From positions 248,001 to 312,000 of the forward strand of contig NZ_FNJA01000002.1 of assembly GCF_900104385.1 (NCBI RefSeq): a stretch of 64,000 nucleotides of DNA, in the 5' to 3' direction. The stretch's first letter is position 1. Each line of letters opens with the position of its first letter. The notes below the pieces were generated by a model that saw nothing but the letters and a program-made list of their open reading frames with translations, did no database searches and was not told the origin of the DNA. This DNA is from Rhodoferax sp. OV413. Lineage in GTDB: Bacteria > Pseudomonadota > Gammaproteobacteria > Burkholderiales > Burkholderiaceae_C. The translations under genes and the position numbers were made by a program. Positions 19,406 to 28,600 of this stretch are shown one piece after another.

Positions 19406-20812
19406 TTAGGGCAGGCTGGCGGTGCTGTCGGCGGGGCTGGTCCAGCCACCGCCGACGGCGCGGTACAGCGCCACCCAGGCCAGCAGGCGTTCGCGCTGCA
19501 GGGCAATCACATTGGTGTCGGCGGCCAGGGCGGTGCGGCGCGCGTCTTCCAGCTCGGGCAGGCTGGCCACGCCGGCCTGGTAGCGCGCCTGGGTGGCGGC
19601 AAACGAGGCCTGGTAGCCCTCGGCGGCGACCTGGGTGTCGGCCGCGCGGTCGGCGCTGCTGCGCAGGTTCACCAGGGCTTCCTCCACCTCGCGCACCGCC
19701 TGCCGCACCTTGCCGCGGTACACGGCCACGGCCTCGGTGTAGCGGGCCTGGGCGGCGTCCACATTGGCGCTGCGCTGGCCGCCGTCGAACAGCGGCAGCG
19801 ACAACGCCAGCGGCCCAATCGACCAGGTGTTGAAGTTGTCGCTGACCCCGGCCGAGCGCACCTGCATGCCGCCGATGGCGCCGCTCAGGGTCAGCCGCGG
19901 GTAGCGCTGGCCCTGGGCGTTGCCCACGTCGAAGCTGGCGGCCGCCACATCGCGCTCGGCGCTGAAGATGTCGGGCCGCTGGGCCAGCGCCTGGGCGGGG
20001 ATAGATGCTATGGAAAACAGAGCTATCTGCTCAGGTGGTATGGGCGCTGCAGCCAGTTTTTGTGCCAAATCGGCCTCGGGCAAGCCGGTCAGCGCGACCA
20101 TGGCCTTCAGGTAGATGTCGCACTGGGTGAGCTGCTGCACCAGGCGGTTCTTGGCCTCGGCGGCGCTGGCGCGGGCCAGGGCGTCCACCGCCGGCGCGGT
20201 AAAGCCGGCGCGGGTGCTCAGGCCAGACAGGCGGGCGGTCTCCTGGCGCGACTGCGCGTCTTCGCCGGCCAGGCCGCGCAGCAGCGCGCAGGCGCGCACC
20301 GTCACGTACTGGCTGGCCACTTCGGCCGCCACCGCCACCCGGGCGTCATGCCACTGGGCTTGGGCGCCCTGCTGGCGGGCCTGGGCGGCGTTCAGCGCCG
20401 CGCGGTTGCTGCCGAACAGGTCGATCTCCCAGGCCGCCTGCAGCCCGGCTTGCGCGGTGGTGGCGATGGGCACATTGGGTTGCGACACGCCGCGGCTGGC
20501 GCTGGCGCTCGCATCCAGGCTGGGCAGCAGCGCGGCGCCTGCGCCTACCGCCGTGGCGCGGGCCTGGCCGATGCGCGACGCAGCCGAGGCCACCGAGGGG
20601 CTGACGCTCTGGGCTGCTTCTATCAACTGCACCAGCAGCGGGTCGTCCAACCGCTGCCACCAACTGGCCAGGTCGCCCAGCTGGCCCTGGTGCGGTAACG
20701 GGGCCTGCCACTGCGCGGGCGCCTGGGCCGGTGCGCTGGTCGGCGGCGCGGTGCTGGCGCAGGCGGACAGCCAGACGGCCGTGCCCACCAGGGTCCATCG
20801 GAGGTGTTTCAT
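19406..20812 (-). CDS. RND efflux outer-membrane lipoprotein (NodT/OprM family)
   Basis: This 468-residue protein has a lipoprotein signal (MKHLRWTLVGTAVWLSAC, lipobox LSAC) and two tandem outer-membrane efflux repeats, for example WEIDLFGSNRAALNAAQARQ and LSLPLFDGGQRSANVDAAQA. It forms the trimeric channel of the pump. ATG 20812 is chosen because it gives the lipobox. The segment AAAPIPPEQIALFSIASIPA near the middle is encoded by sequence resembling the dispersed palindrome (about 19998-20065). It is first in the operon; its ATG overlaps the TGA of an apparent remnant frame upstream. Confidence 0.93.
   Translation of the reverse strand: MKHLRWTLVGTAVWLSACASTAPPTSAPAQAPAQWQAPLPHQGQLGDLASWWQRLDDPLLVQLIEAAQSVSPSVASAASRIGQARATAVGAGAALLPSLDASASASRGVSQPNVPIATTAQAGLQAAWEIDLFGSNRAALNAAQARQQGAQAQWHDARVAVAAEVASQYVTVRACALLRGLAGEDAQSRQETARLSGLSTRAGFTAPAVDALARASAAEAKNRLVQQLTQCDIYLKAMVALTGLPEADLAQKLAAAPIPPEQIALFSIASIPAQALAQRPDIFSAERDVAAASFDVGNAQGQRYPRLTLSGAIGGMQVRSAGVSDNFNTWSIGPLALSLPLFDGGQRSANVDAAQARYTEAVAVYRGKVRQAVREVEEALVNLRSSADRAADTQVAAEGYQASFAATQARYQAGVASLPELEDARRTALAADTNVIALQRERLLAWVALYRAVGGGWTSPADSTASLP
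19998..20065. repeat. Dispersed palindromic repeat absorbed into the outer-membrane factor gene
   Basis: Read on the gene's strand, GGCTGCAGCGCCCATACC then ACCTGAGCAGATAGCTCTG and a CATAGC tail follow the same order of blocks as the intergenic copies, at lower identity. The reading frame stays open through it, adding a short linker to the protein. Confidence 0.5.
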
Positions 20813-20907
20813 ACGGATTTTTCCTTGCGCTTGCGCGGCGCTGCGGTGGCAGGGCTGCGGGGAGAGATCTCGGCACCGACCATGGCCAGCGCGTATTCGA
20901 CCAGGGG
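20809..20907 (-). pseudogene. Possible C-terminal remnant of a TetR-type repressor
   Basis: In the frame ending at TGA 20811-20809, the translation LVEYALAMVGAE followed by a basic tail ending RKRKEKSV resembles the C-terminal helix and tail of TetR/AcrR regulators, which commonly precede RND operons. The TGA overlaps the ATG of the outer-membrane factor as ATGA, as expected of a former operon partner. Upstream of about 20907 the frame is open but no longer looks like a repressor, so the rest of the gene appears deleted. This is a judgement from a short stretch. Confidence 0.3.
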
Positions 20908-21122
20908 GCAATTAGTGGGTTGGAGTGTACGGGTGTGCAATGCGCGTTGGGGCCGTGCTGCAGGGCCGGAGTTGGGGGTTATCGTAATGGCCTGCCGCCT
21001 TTGCCTGGTGGCAACGATCGGCGCTTTTCCCCCATTCGGGGGACGCTGGAACCAGTGCGCTATGGTGCCGGCGTTGGCGCCGCAGATCTGCGCAACTGCG
21101 TATCCATTTGTGTCGTTTTATG
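20908..21122. other. Non-coding stretch upstream of the efflux operon
   Basis: No supported gene lies here. It contains a CCCCC-ATTC-GGGGG inverted repeat near 21029-21044 without a U-run. It must hold the efflux promoter, but no clear promoter or operator palindrome stands out. Confidence 0.5.
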
Positions 21123-22760
21123 TCAGCCGCTTTGCTGCGCGGGTAGGTCAGGGTAGCGGCGGTGGCATACGCGGTTGCGCCCGCTGCGCTTGGCGCTGTA
21201 CAGCGCTTCGTCGGCCTGCAGCAGCAGCGCGCTGGCCTCGCCGCGGTGGTCCGAGCCCCAGGTGGCGATGCCGATGCTGGCGGTAACCAGCGGGTCGGTC
21301 GGCGAGTGGTCGTGGGCGATGGCCAGGCCGTGCAGCGCCAGGCGTAGCTTGTCGGCCAGGGCGATGGCGCCGGCGGCATCGGTCTCGGGCAGCAGCAGGG
21401 CGAACTCCTCGCCGCCGATGCGCGCAGGCAAATCCTGCTGGCGGCAGAACTGCTGCAGCAAGCGGCCGATCTTTTGCAGCGCGATATCGCCCATGGGGTG
21501 GCCGTAGAGGTCGTTGTAGCGCTTGAAATGGTCGACATCCAGCAGCAGCAAGGACAGCGGCGCAGGGCGCCGCGCCAGGCGCACGAATTCGTAGGCCAGG
21601 CGCTCGTCAAACTGCCGGCGGTTGGCAATGCCGGTCAGCGCATCGGTGCTGGACAGGGTTTCCAGCGCCTCCACCTGCTCGCTGAGCACTTTCAGCAGCG
21701 CATTCACGCCCTGGGTCAGCGCGCCGATTTCATCCGGCCGGTCGTAGGCCAGCACGCTGTCCCAGCGCCGCGAAGCGGTCAGGGACGCCAGATCGGCATG
21801 CAGCCGGCGGATCGGCCGCACCAGCCACAGATGGACGGTCAGCAGCAGCACCAGGCCCGTCGCCAAGGCCACCACGGCCAGCTGCACGGCCACATCGCTG
21901 ACGATGTGCTGGGCCTGTGCCGCCAGGTTCCGCTCCAGCCGCATGCGCACCCAGGCCAGGGGCCGGGCTTCCAGGTCCTGCAGCTGGTAGCGCAGCGTGA
22001 TGCTGCTGGCGTCGTACTGCGCGGTCAGGCTGCGGTTGGCGAAATGCAGAAACTTCGGCAGCTCCCAGGTCAGCAGCGCGGGTGCGGCGGCCGCTGGTGG
22101 GCCGGTGTGGGGCTCGATGGAGAAGGCGGCACCGGCGTTCTGGGCGATGGCGGCCAGGGCACTGTCGTTCAGCTCGCGGGCCATCACCACCATGCCGACC
22201 GACGCACCCCGGCCATCGCTGTGGACGATGGGCGTCCAGCAGACGGACGCCAGCACTTTTTGCATGAAGGTGAGCCCGCACTGGGTGGATTGGGCGGGTA
22301 CCGGCTTGCCGACCCAGCGGCGTTGCAGCGGCTCCAGGAGATCTTCCTGGCGCGGCATCAGGCCGTTGCCCAGTGCGCGGGCGCCAAAGCCGGCGGCCCG
22401 GCCCTTTCGGTCGATGAACAGAACGGCGTTCAGGTTCGATGTCGACATGGCGGGAGGGCCGATATTGCTGCTTTCAAACGCCTTGTTCGGGCGCAGCATG
22501 TGGCGGTACAGCTCGTCCCAGTAGGCCCAGTCGCGGTTCAGCACGCTCAGGCCGGACAGCTGTTCGTCGAAGCCGCTCAGCAGGCGTTTGGCGCTGTCTT
22601 GCGCGAAGCGCTTTTCGATGCTGTCGAAGGCTGGCAACAGGCTGTTTTTCATGACCAACAGCCCCAGACCGCCCATCAAACTAAATACCAGGGTGAACAT
22701 GACCACGATCCGGGGGCCTATCCCCAGGGTCGCACGCGGGCCTTGCCTTAGCTGGCCCAT
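21123..22760 (-). CDS. Membrane-bound diguanylate cyclase (CHASE4-HAMP-GGDEF)
   Basis: In this 545-residue protein a first membrane helix near residues 18-40 is followed by a periplasmic sensor of CHASE4 type (LSGLSVLNRDWAYWDELYRH). A second helix near residue 300 leads to a HAMP linker and a C-terminal GGDEF domain. The domain starts LSSTDALTGIANRRQFDERL, has LLLDVDHFKRYNDLYGHPMG, and the active-site loop reads ARIGGEEFALLLPE, an intact GGEEF signature, so it should make cyclic di-GMP. ATG 22760 is preferred; the frame is open 90 bases further but that leader is poor. It is a single gene between the efflux region and glnE. Confidence 0.9.
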   Translation of the reverse strand: MGQLRQGPRATLGIGPRIVVMFTLVFSLMGGLGLLVMKNSLLPAFDSIEKRFAQDSAKRLLSGFDEQLSGLSVLNRDWAYWDELYRHMLRPNKAFESSNIGPPAMSTSNLNAVLFIDRKGRAAGFGARALGNGLMPRQEDLLEPLQRRWVGKPVPAQSTQCGLTFMQKVLASVCWTPIVHSDGRGASVGMVVMARELNDSALAAIAQNAGAAFSIEPHTGPPAAAAPALLTWELPKFLHFANRSLTAQYDASSITLRYQLQDLEARPLAWVRMRLERNLAAQAQHIVSDVAVQLAVVALATGLVLLLTVHLWLVRPIRRLHADLASLTASRRWDSVLAYDRPDEIGALTQGVNALLKVLSEQVEALETLSSTDALTGIANRRQFDERLAYEFVRLARRPAPLSLLLLDVDHFKRYNDLYGHPMGDIALQKIGRLLQQFCRQQDLPARIGGEEFALLLPETDAAGAIALADKLRLALHGLAIAHDHSPTDPLVTASIGIATWGSDHRGEASALLLQADEALYSAKRSGRNRVCHRRYPDLPAQQSG

Positions 22761-22856
22761 GGCGGGAACGTAAGGGCAGTCATAGCGGTACAGCTTAGCG
22801 CCGGAACCGCGCAGCGGCAATGCGGGTAAAAATCCGCTGCCGCCGCCCACAACCCC

Positions 22857-25595
22857 CTAGTGGAAAACCGCCTTCCACAGCGCCAGTACGGCGTCGCGTT
22901 CCGCTTGCAGCAAGGGCGGCACGACCTGGGTGGGGGCCTCGTTCAGGCGCGCCTGGTGCTGTACCTTGCGCAGCGCACGGTAGGCTTTGGCGGCTGCTTC
23001 GCCCACGCCGGCCGGCAGCAGGCCGCAGAGCTCGGCGCGCTGCAGCAGTGCGATATTGCCCACGTTGTCTTGCAGCGCCGGGTGCTGTGCGGCATGGGCC
23101 AGCACCAGGAACTGCACCGCGAACTCGGCATCCACCATGGCGCCGTTGCTGTGCTTGACGTCGAAGTGGCCGCCGCGCACCGGGTGGGCGGAGCGGACCT
23201 TGTCGCGCATGGCGACGATCTCGGCCTTCAGGGCGGCGTGGTCGCGCGGCGCGGTGATCACGTTCTCGCGGATCGCATCAAAGCGCTGGTGCAGGTCGTT
23301 CGGCCCGAGCACGCAGCGGGCCCGGGTCATGGCCTGGTGTTCCCAGGTCCAGGCGACGTTGCTGCCGCGGCCTTCCTGGTAGCTGGCGTAGGCGTTCAAG
23401 GTGGTGACCAGCAGGCCCGAGTTGCCGTTCGGCCGCAGCGCGGTGTCGATCTCGAACAGGTCGCCTTCGGCGGTCTTGACGCTCAGCCAGTTGATCAGCT
23501 TGCGCACCAGGTTGGCATAGGCTTCGGGCGCGCGGTCGTCTTCGTCCTCGTAGACGAAGACGATGTCCAGGTCACTGCCGTAGCCGAGCTCTTTGCCGCC
23601 CAGCTTGCCGTAGCCGATGACGGCAAAGCGCGGTTCGTCCAGGTGGTGGTTCTTCAGGCGCTGCCAGCACCAGCGGGCGGTGACGCGCAGCACCACTTCG
23701 GCCAGGGCGCTCAAGTCGTCGGCCACCTGCTCGACGCTGATACGGCCTTCGACGTCGCGCGCCAGGGTGCGGAACAGCTCGGCATGGTGGGCGCGGCGCA
23801 GCAGATTCAGCAGGGTTTCGTCGTCGTCCTCTTGGGTGCGGGCCAGCGCGGTGCGGCGGGCTTCGAGTTCGGCTTCGAATTCGGCCGCAATAAAGCGCTC
23901 GGACAGCATGGTCTCGGCGGCCAGCTCATCGATCACACCCGGGTGCTGCAGCAGGTAGCGGGCCGGCCATTTGGCCGCGCCCAGCAGGCGCAGCAGGCGC
24001 TGGTGGATGGCCGGGCGCTCCAGCAGCAGGGCCAGGTAGCTTTCGCGGCGCAGCAGCGGCTCGATCCAGTCCATCCAGCGCAGCACGCCATCGAGGCTGG
24101 TCTGGCCTTCGCGCAGCCAGCCGGCAGTGCGCTGTACCAGGCGGGCCAGGCGGGCGCGCGAGACCTCGCGCAAAGCCAGCACGCGCGGGCTTTCGCTCCA
24201 GGCCAGCAGGCGTTCGCGCAGGGCCGGGTCGAGCTGCTCGGCCAGGCTGGCCAGGTCGGGGGCGCCACTGGCGTCGCCGACTGCCGGTTTGGCGCTCTTG
24301 CCGTTGCAGCCCTTGCATTCTTTTTTGCCGCCGAGCAGGGTGTCGAACTCTTGCGCCACGCGTTCGCGGTGGGTGTCCAGCGCGGTCAGGAACTCGCAGC
24401 AATCGGCGCAGCCCATGGTTTCGGCGATCCAGGCCAGATCGGCATCGACGGTGGGCAGCACATGGGTTTGCTGGTCGTCCAGGTACTGGATGCGGTGTTC
24501 GACCCGGCGCAAAAAGGTATAGGCCTCGGCCAGCGCATCGGCCGTGGCCTGCGACATCAGGCCGGCGCGGGCCAGGCGCTGCAGCGCGTCCAGCGTGGGG
24601 CGGGTGCGCAGTTCAGGGAACTGGCCGCCGCGCACCACCTGCAGCAGCTGCACGGTGAATTCGATCTCGCGGATGCCGCCGCGCGACAGCTTCACGTCGT
24701 TCGCGCGCTCGGGCCGGCCGGCGCTGCGCTTGGCCGCGTGTTCGCGGATCTGCTGGTGCAGGCTGCGCAGCGCATCGAACACGCCGTAGTCCAGGTAGCG
24801 GCGGAAAACGAACGGCAGCACCACGCCGCGCAGCGCACTGGCGTCGGTGATGCAGGCGCGCGGCGCCACCACCCGGCTTTTCAGCCAGGCAAAGCGTTCC
24901 CATTCGCGGCCTTGTACCTGCAGATAGTCTTCCAGCGCGTCCAGCGATACCGCCACCGGGCCGGAATTGCCATTGGGCCGCAGTGCCAGGTCGACCCGGA
25001 ACACAAAGCCGTGCTCGGTGGTGTCGCCGACCAGGCTGTAGATGGTCTTGACCACCTTGCCAAAGTATTCGTGGTTGGAAATGCGGCCCCGGCCTTCGGC
25101 GGTGCCGGCGGTGTCGCCATCCTGGTTGTAGACATAGATCAGGTCAATGTCGCTGGACACGTTCAGCTCGCGCGCGCCCAGCTTGCCCATGCCCACCACC
25201 CACAGCTGGGCACGCTGGCCGTCGGTCGCCAGGGGGGCGCCGTGCTGGGCGTCCAGCGTCTGCTGGGCGTGCTCGCAGGCGGCGTCGAGGGCGATTTCGG
25301 CCAGTTCGGTGACGGCCCGGGTGATCACCTGCAGCGGCGCCTGTTCATCGCAGTCCAGCTGGACCAGGCGCTCCATCACCAGCTGGCGCAGGGTGCGCAG
25401 GGCGGCGCCGAGTTCCAGACCCTGGGACAGCAGGGTGGCCAGGGTGGATTCCATGCTGGCACGTACCGGCGCGCCTGCGGGCAGCAGATCGAGCTGGTCG
25501 GCATAGCGGCGGCGCAGGCGCTGCACAAAGCGTGAATGGAACGACAGGGCGGCAGGGGGAGTCTGGAGGTTTAACAAAACGTCACCGTAAAGCAT
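22857..25595 (-). CDS. glnE: Bifunctional glutamine synthetase adenylyltransferase / deadenylase
   Basis: This 912-residue enzyme adds AMP to and removes it from glutamine synthetase in response to PII and glutamine. Two nucleotidyltransferase modules are clear: VGMGKLGARELNVSSDIDLI in the N-terminal (deadenylylating) half and VIGYGKLGGKELGYGSDLDI in the C-terminal (adenylylating) half, each followed by its metal-binding region and FEIDTALRPNGNSG-type blocks. The length is in the family range. A cysteine-containing linker (KKECKGCNG) joins the halves. It is divergent from yhdP across 51 bases. Confidence 0.96.
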   Translation of the reverse strand: MLYGDVLLNLQTPPAALSFHSRFVQRLRRRYADQLDLLPAGAPVRASMESTLATLLSQGLELGAALRTLRQLVMERLVQLDCDEQAPLQVITRAVTELAEIALDAACEHAQQTLDAQHGAPLATDGQRAQLWVVGMGKLGARELNVSSDIDLIYVYNQDGDTAGTAEGRGRISNHEYFGKVVKTIYSLVGDTTEHGFVFRVDLALRPNGNSGPVAVSLDALEDYLQVQGREWERFAWLKSRVVAPRACITDASALRGVVLPFVFRRYLDYGVFDALRSLHQQIREHAAKRSAGRPERANDVKLSRGGIREIEFTVQLLQVVRGGQFPELRTRPTLDALQRLARAGLMSQATADALAEAYTFLRRVEHRIQYLDDQQTHVLPTVDADLAWIAETMGCADCCEFLTALDTHRERVAQEFDTLLGGKKECKGCNGKSAKPAVGDASGAPDLASLAEQLDPALRERLLAWSESPRVLALREVSRARLARLVQRTAGWLREGQTSLDGVLRWMDWIEPLLRRESYLALLLERPAIHQRLLRLLGAAKWPARYLLQHPGVIDELAAETMLSERFIAAEFEAELEARRTALARTQEDDDETLLNLLRRAHHAELFRTLARDVEGRISVEQVADDLSALAEVVLRVTARWCWQRLKNHHLDEPRFAVIGYGKLGGKELGYGSDLDIVFVYEDEDDRAPEAYANLVRKLINWLSVKTAEGDLFEIDTALRPNGNSGLLVTTLNAYASYQEGRGSNVAWTWEHQAMTRARCVLGPNDLHQRFDAIRENVITAPRDHAALKAEIVAMRDKVRSAHPVRGGHFDVKHSNGAMVDAEFAVQFLVLAHAAQHPALQDNVGNIALLQRAELCGLLPAGVGEAAAKAYRALRKVQHQARLNEAPTQVVPPLLQAERDAVLALWKAVFH

Positions 25596-25646
25596 TCAAT
25601 GCCCGCTGGGGCGGGAGTCATAATTCCTGTTGCATCCATCTGTCCC

Positions 25647-28600
25647 ATGACTGAATCCAAGCCCTTGCCCTCGCGTCTGCTCAAACTGGCTGCTACCGCA
25701 GCAACCTGGTCTCTTCGCGTGGTGCTGGCGGGCTGGCTGGTGCTCGCCATGGCTTGGGGGGCTTTGCACGGCTGGATTGTGCCGCGAATTGGCGAGTTTC
25801 GCCCGCAGCTGGAGAGAGAGGTCGGGCGGGCACTGGGCTTACCCGTGCGCATCGGCGCGATTTCTGCCGAATCGCTACACCTGATCCCCACCTTCGAGCT
25901 GCGCGATGTGGCTTTGCTCGACGCCCAGGGCCGCACCGCCTTGCAGCTGCCCAGGATCGTGGCGGCACTGTCGCCGGCCTCGCTGCTGAAGCTGGGCTTC
26001 GAGCAGCTGGTGATCGACCAACCCGAGCTGGACATCCGTCGCAGCGCCGACGGCAAGATCTTTATCGCCGGGCTGGACTTCTCGCAGACCGAAAAAAGCG
26101 ACGGGCGCGCGGCCGACTGGCTATTTTCCCAAACCGAGCTGGTGGTGCGCGGCGGTACCGTGCGCTGGACCGACGAGCAGCGCGCCGCACCCACGCTGGC
26201 GCTCAGCGGGGTGGATTTTGTGATGCGCAACCGGGGGCTGCGGCACCACCTGCGCCTGGATGCTTCGCCGCCGGCCGAATGGGGCGAGCGCTTCAGCGTG
26301 CAGGCCCAGTTCCGCCAGCCCTTGCTCAGCACCCGGCGCGGCCGCTGGCAGGACTGGGATGGCCCTGCCTATGCCAGCCTGCCGCGGGTCGACATGGCCC
26401 AGCTGCGCCAGCATGCCGACCTGGGCTTTGATATCGGCCAGGGCGTGGGGGCTTTGCGGCTGTGGGCCGACATCCGCCACGGCAAGGTGCTGGCCAGCAC
26501 GGCCGACGTGGCTTTGCAGGACATCCGCGTCACCCTGGCGCCCGAGCTGGAACCTTTGGCGCTGCAGTCCCTGCAAGGCCGGCTGGGCGTGAAGCCTTTG
26601 CCTGGCGGCATCGAGCTGTCGACCGAAGGCCTGCAGTTCACCACCGAAGCCGGCCTGCCCTGGTCGGGCGGCAATCTGTTTGTGCGCTCCCAGCCCGAAG
26701 GCGGCCAGCTGCGCGCCGACCGGCTGGACCTGGCCACGCTGTCGCGTATCGCCGGGCATCTGCCGCTGGGCGACGCGACCCACGCGGCCCTCGACACCTA
26801 TGCGCCGCAAGGCCTGGTCGAGCAGGTGGATGCCAGCTGGCATGGCCCGCTGGAGGCGCCTACCCAGTACCAGGTGAAAGGCCGGGCCAGCGGGCTGGCG
26901 CTGGCTGCGGGCACGCTGGCAGAGGGCCGGCCCGGCGTGCGCGGTGCCACGCTGGAGTTCGACGCCAACCAGGCGGCCGGCAAAGCCACGCTGCGTATCG
27001 ACAAAGGGGCGCTGGACCTGCCGGGCATCTTCGAGGAGCCGGTGGTACCGCTGGACCAGCTGTCTGCGTCGGTAAGCTGGCAGCACAGCGGCCAGGCCCT
27101 GGCGGTCAAGCTCAGCGATGTACGTTTTGCCAATGCCGATGCGGCCGGCGATCTGCAGCTGGCCTGGCGCACCAGCGATGCAGCGGTGTCGGCCAGCAAG
27201 TCGCGCTTCCCCGGTGTGCTGGATATGCAAGGCCAGCTGACGCGGGCAGACGGCACGCGGGTGCACCGCTATCTGCCGCTGGAGCTGGATGCCGAGGCAC
27301 GCCACTACGTGCGCGACGCAGTGCGCGCGGGTTCGGCCAGCCGGGTCAAGTTCCGGGTCAAGGGCGATCTGTACGACTTTCCGTTCAACGTCAGCCGTCA
27401 GGGCGAATTCAAGGTCACGGCCGATGTGCAGAACGCCACCTACGCCTACGTGCCGCCCAGTCTGCGACCAGGCGAAGCCCTGCAGTGGCCGGCTTTGGAG
27501 CAGCTATCTGGCGAGCTGGTGATAGACCGTGCCTCGCTGCAGGTGAACCGGGCCACCGGCAAGCTCAGCGGTGCGGCGGGGTTCCAGATCACCCAGGCCC
27601 AGGCCTCGATTGCGGATCTGAACCGCTCGGTGGTGGTCTTCAACGGCCAGGCGCGCGGCCCAGTGAACGACATGCTGGGCCTGGTGGCGCGCTCGCCCCT
27701 GGCCTCCATGACATCGCATGCGCTGGACCAGGCGACCGGCAGCGGCGCGGCCGACCTGCGCTTGCGGCTGCAGCTGCCGATTGACGATATCGACCGCAGC
27801 AAGGTCCAGGGCAGTGTGACCCTGGCTGGTAACGACCTGGTGGTGGAGCCCGACACCTTGCCCATGGGCCGGGTCCGCGGCACGGTCAACTTCACCGAAA
27901 CCGGCTTCACGCTGGCCGGCGTCCAGGCGCGGCTGCTGGGTGGCGATGCCAAGCTGGAGGGCGGTACCCGCCCGGTATTCGGGGCCACCAATCTGGGCGG
28001 CGATGCGCATGGCAGCCTGCTGTTCCGGGTCCAGGGCGTGGCCACGGCCGAAGGCCTGCGCCAGGCGCCGGTGCTGGGCCTGGTATCGCAGCTGGCGCGC
28101 CAGGCCACGGGCAGCGCGGCCTATTCGGCGGTGCTGGGCGTGCGCCAGGGGCTGCTGGAAACCAGCGTCACCAGCAGTCTGCAAGGCCTGGCCCTGGCGC
28201 TGCCGGCGCCTTTGAACAAGAGTGCCGAGGCCAGCCTGCCGCTGCGTTTCGAGAACACCTTGCTGCCGGCCACCCCAGGCCCGCAGCGCGACCGCCTGCT
28301 GCTGGAGCTCAAAGGCCTGGGCTCGGTCAGCTATGTGCGCGATGTGTCGGGCGCCGAGCCCCGGGTGCTGCGCGGCGCGATTGCGGTCGGCGTACCGCCG
28401 GCCGAAGCGGTACCGCTGCCCGAAGAAGGTGTCACCGCCAATGTGCAGCTGGGCGCGTTCAATGCCGATGCCTGGGATACGGCGCTGGCACAGGCGCCCG
28501 CAGCCCTGGGCGCGGCCAGCGTGGCGCCGGCCACCCATGTCGATGGCTACCTGCCCACCACCCTGGCGGTGCGCGCCAATACCCTGACGCTGGGCGGCCG

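Noticed and set aside
22860-25535. Long plus-strand frame (891 codons) opposite glnE
   Set aside because: Antisense shadow of glnE; no recognisable domains and biased composition.
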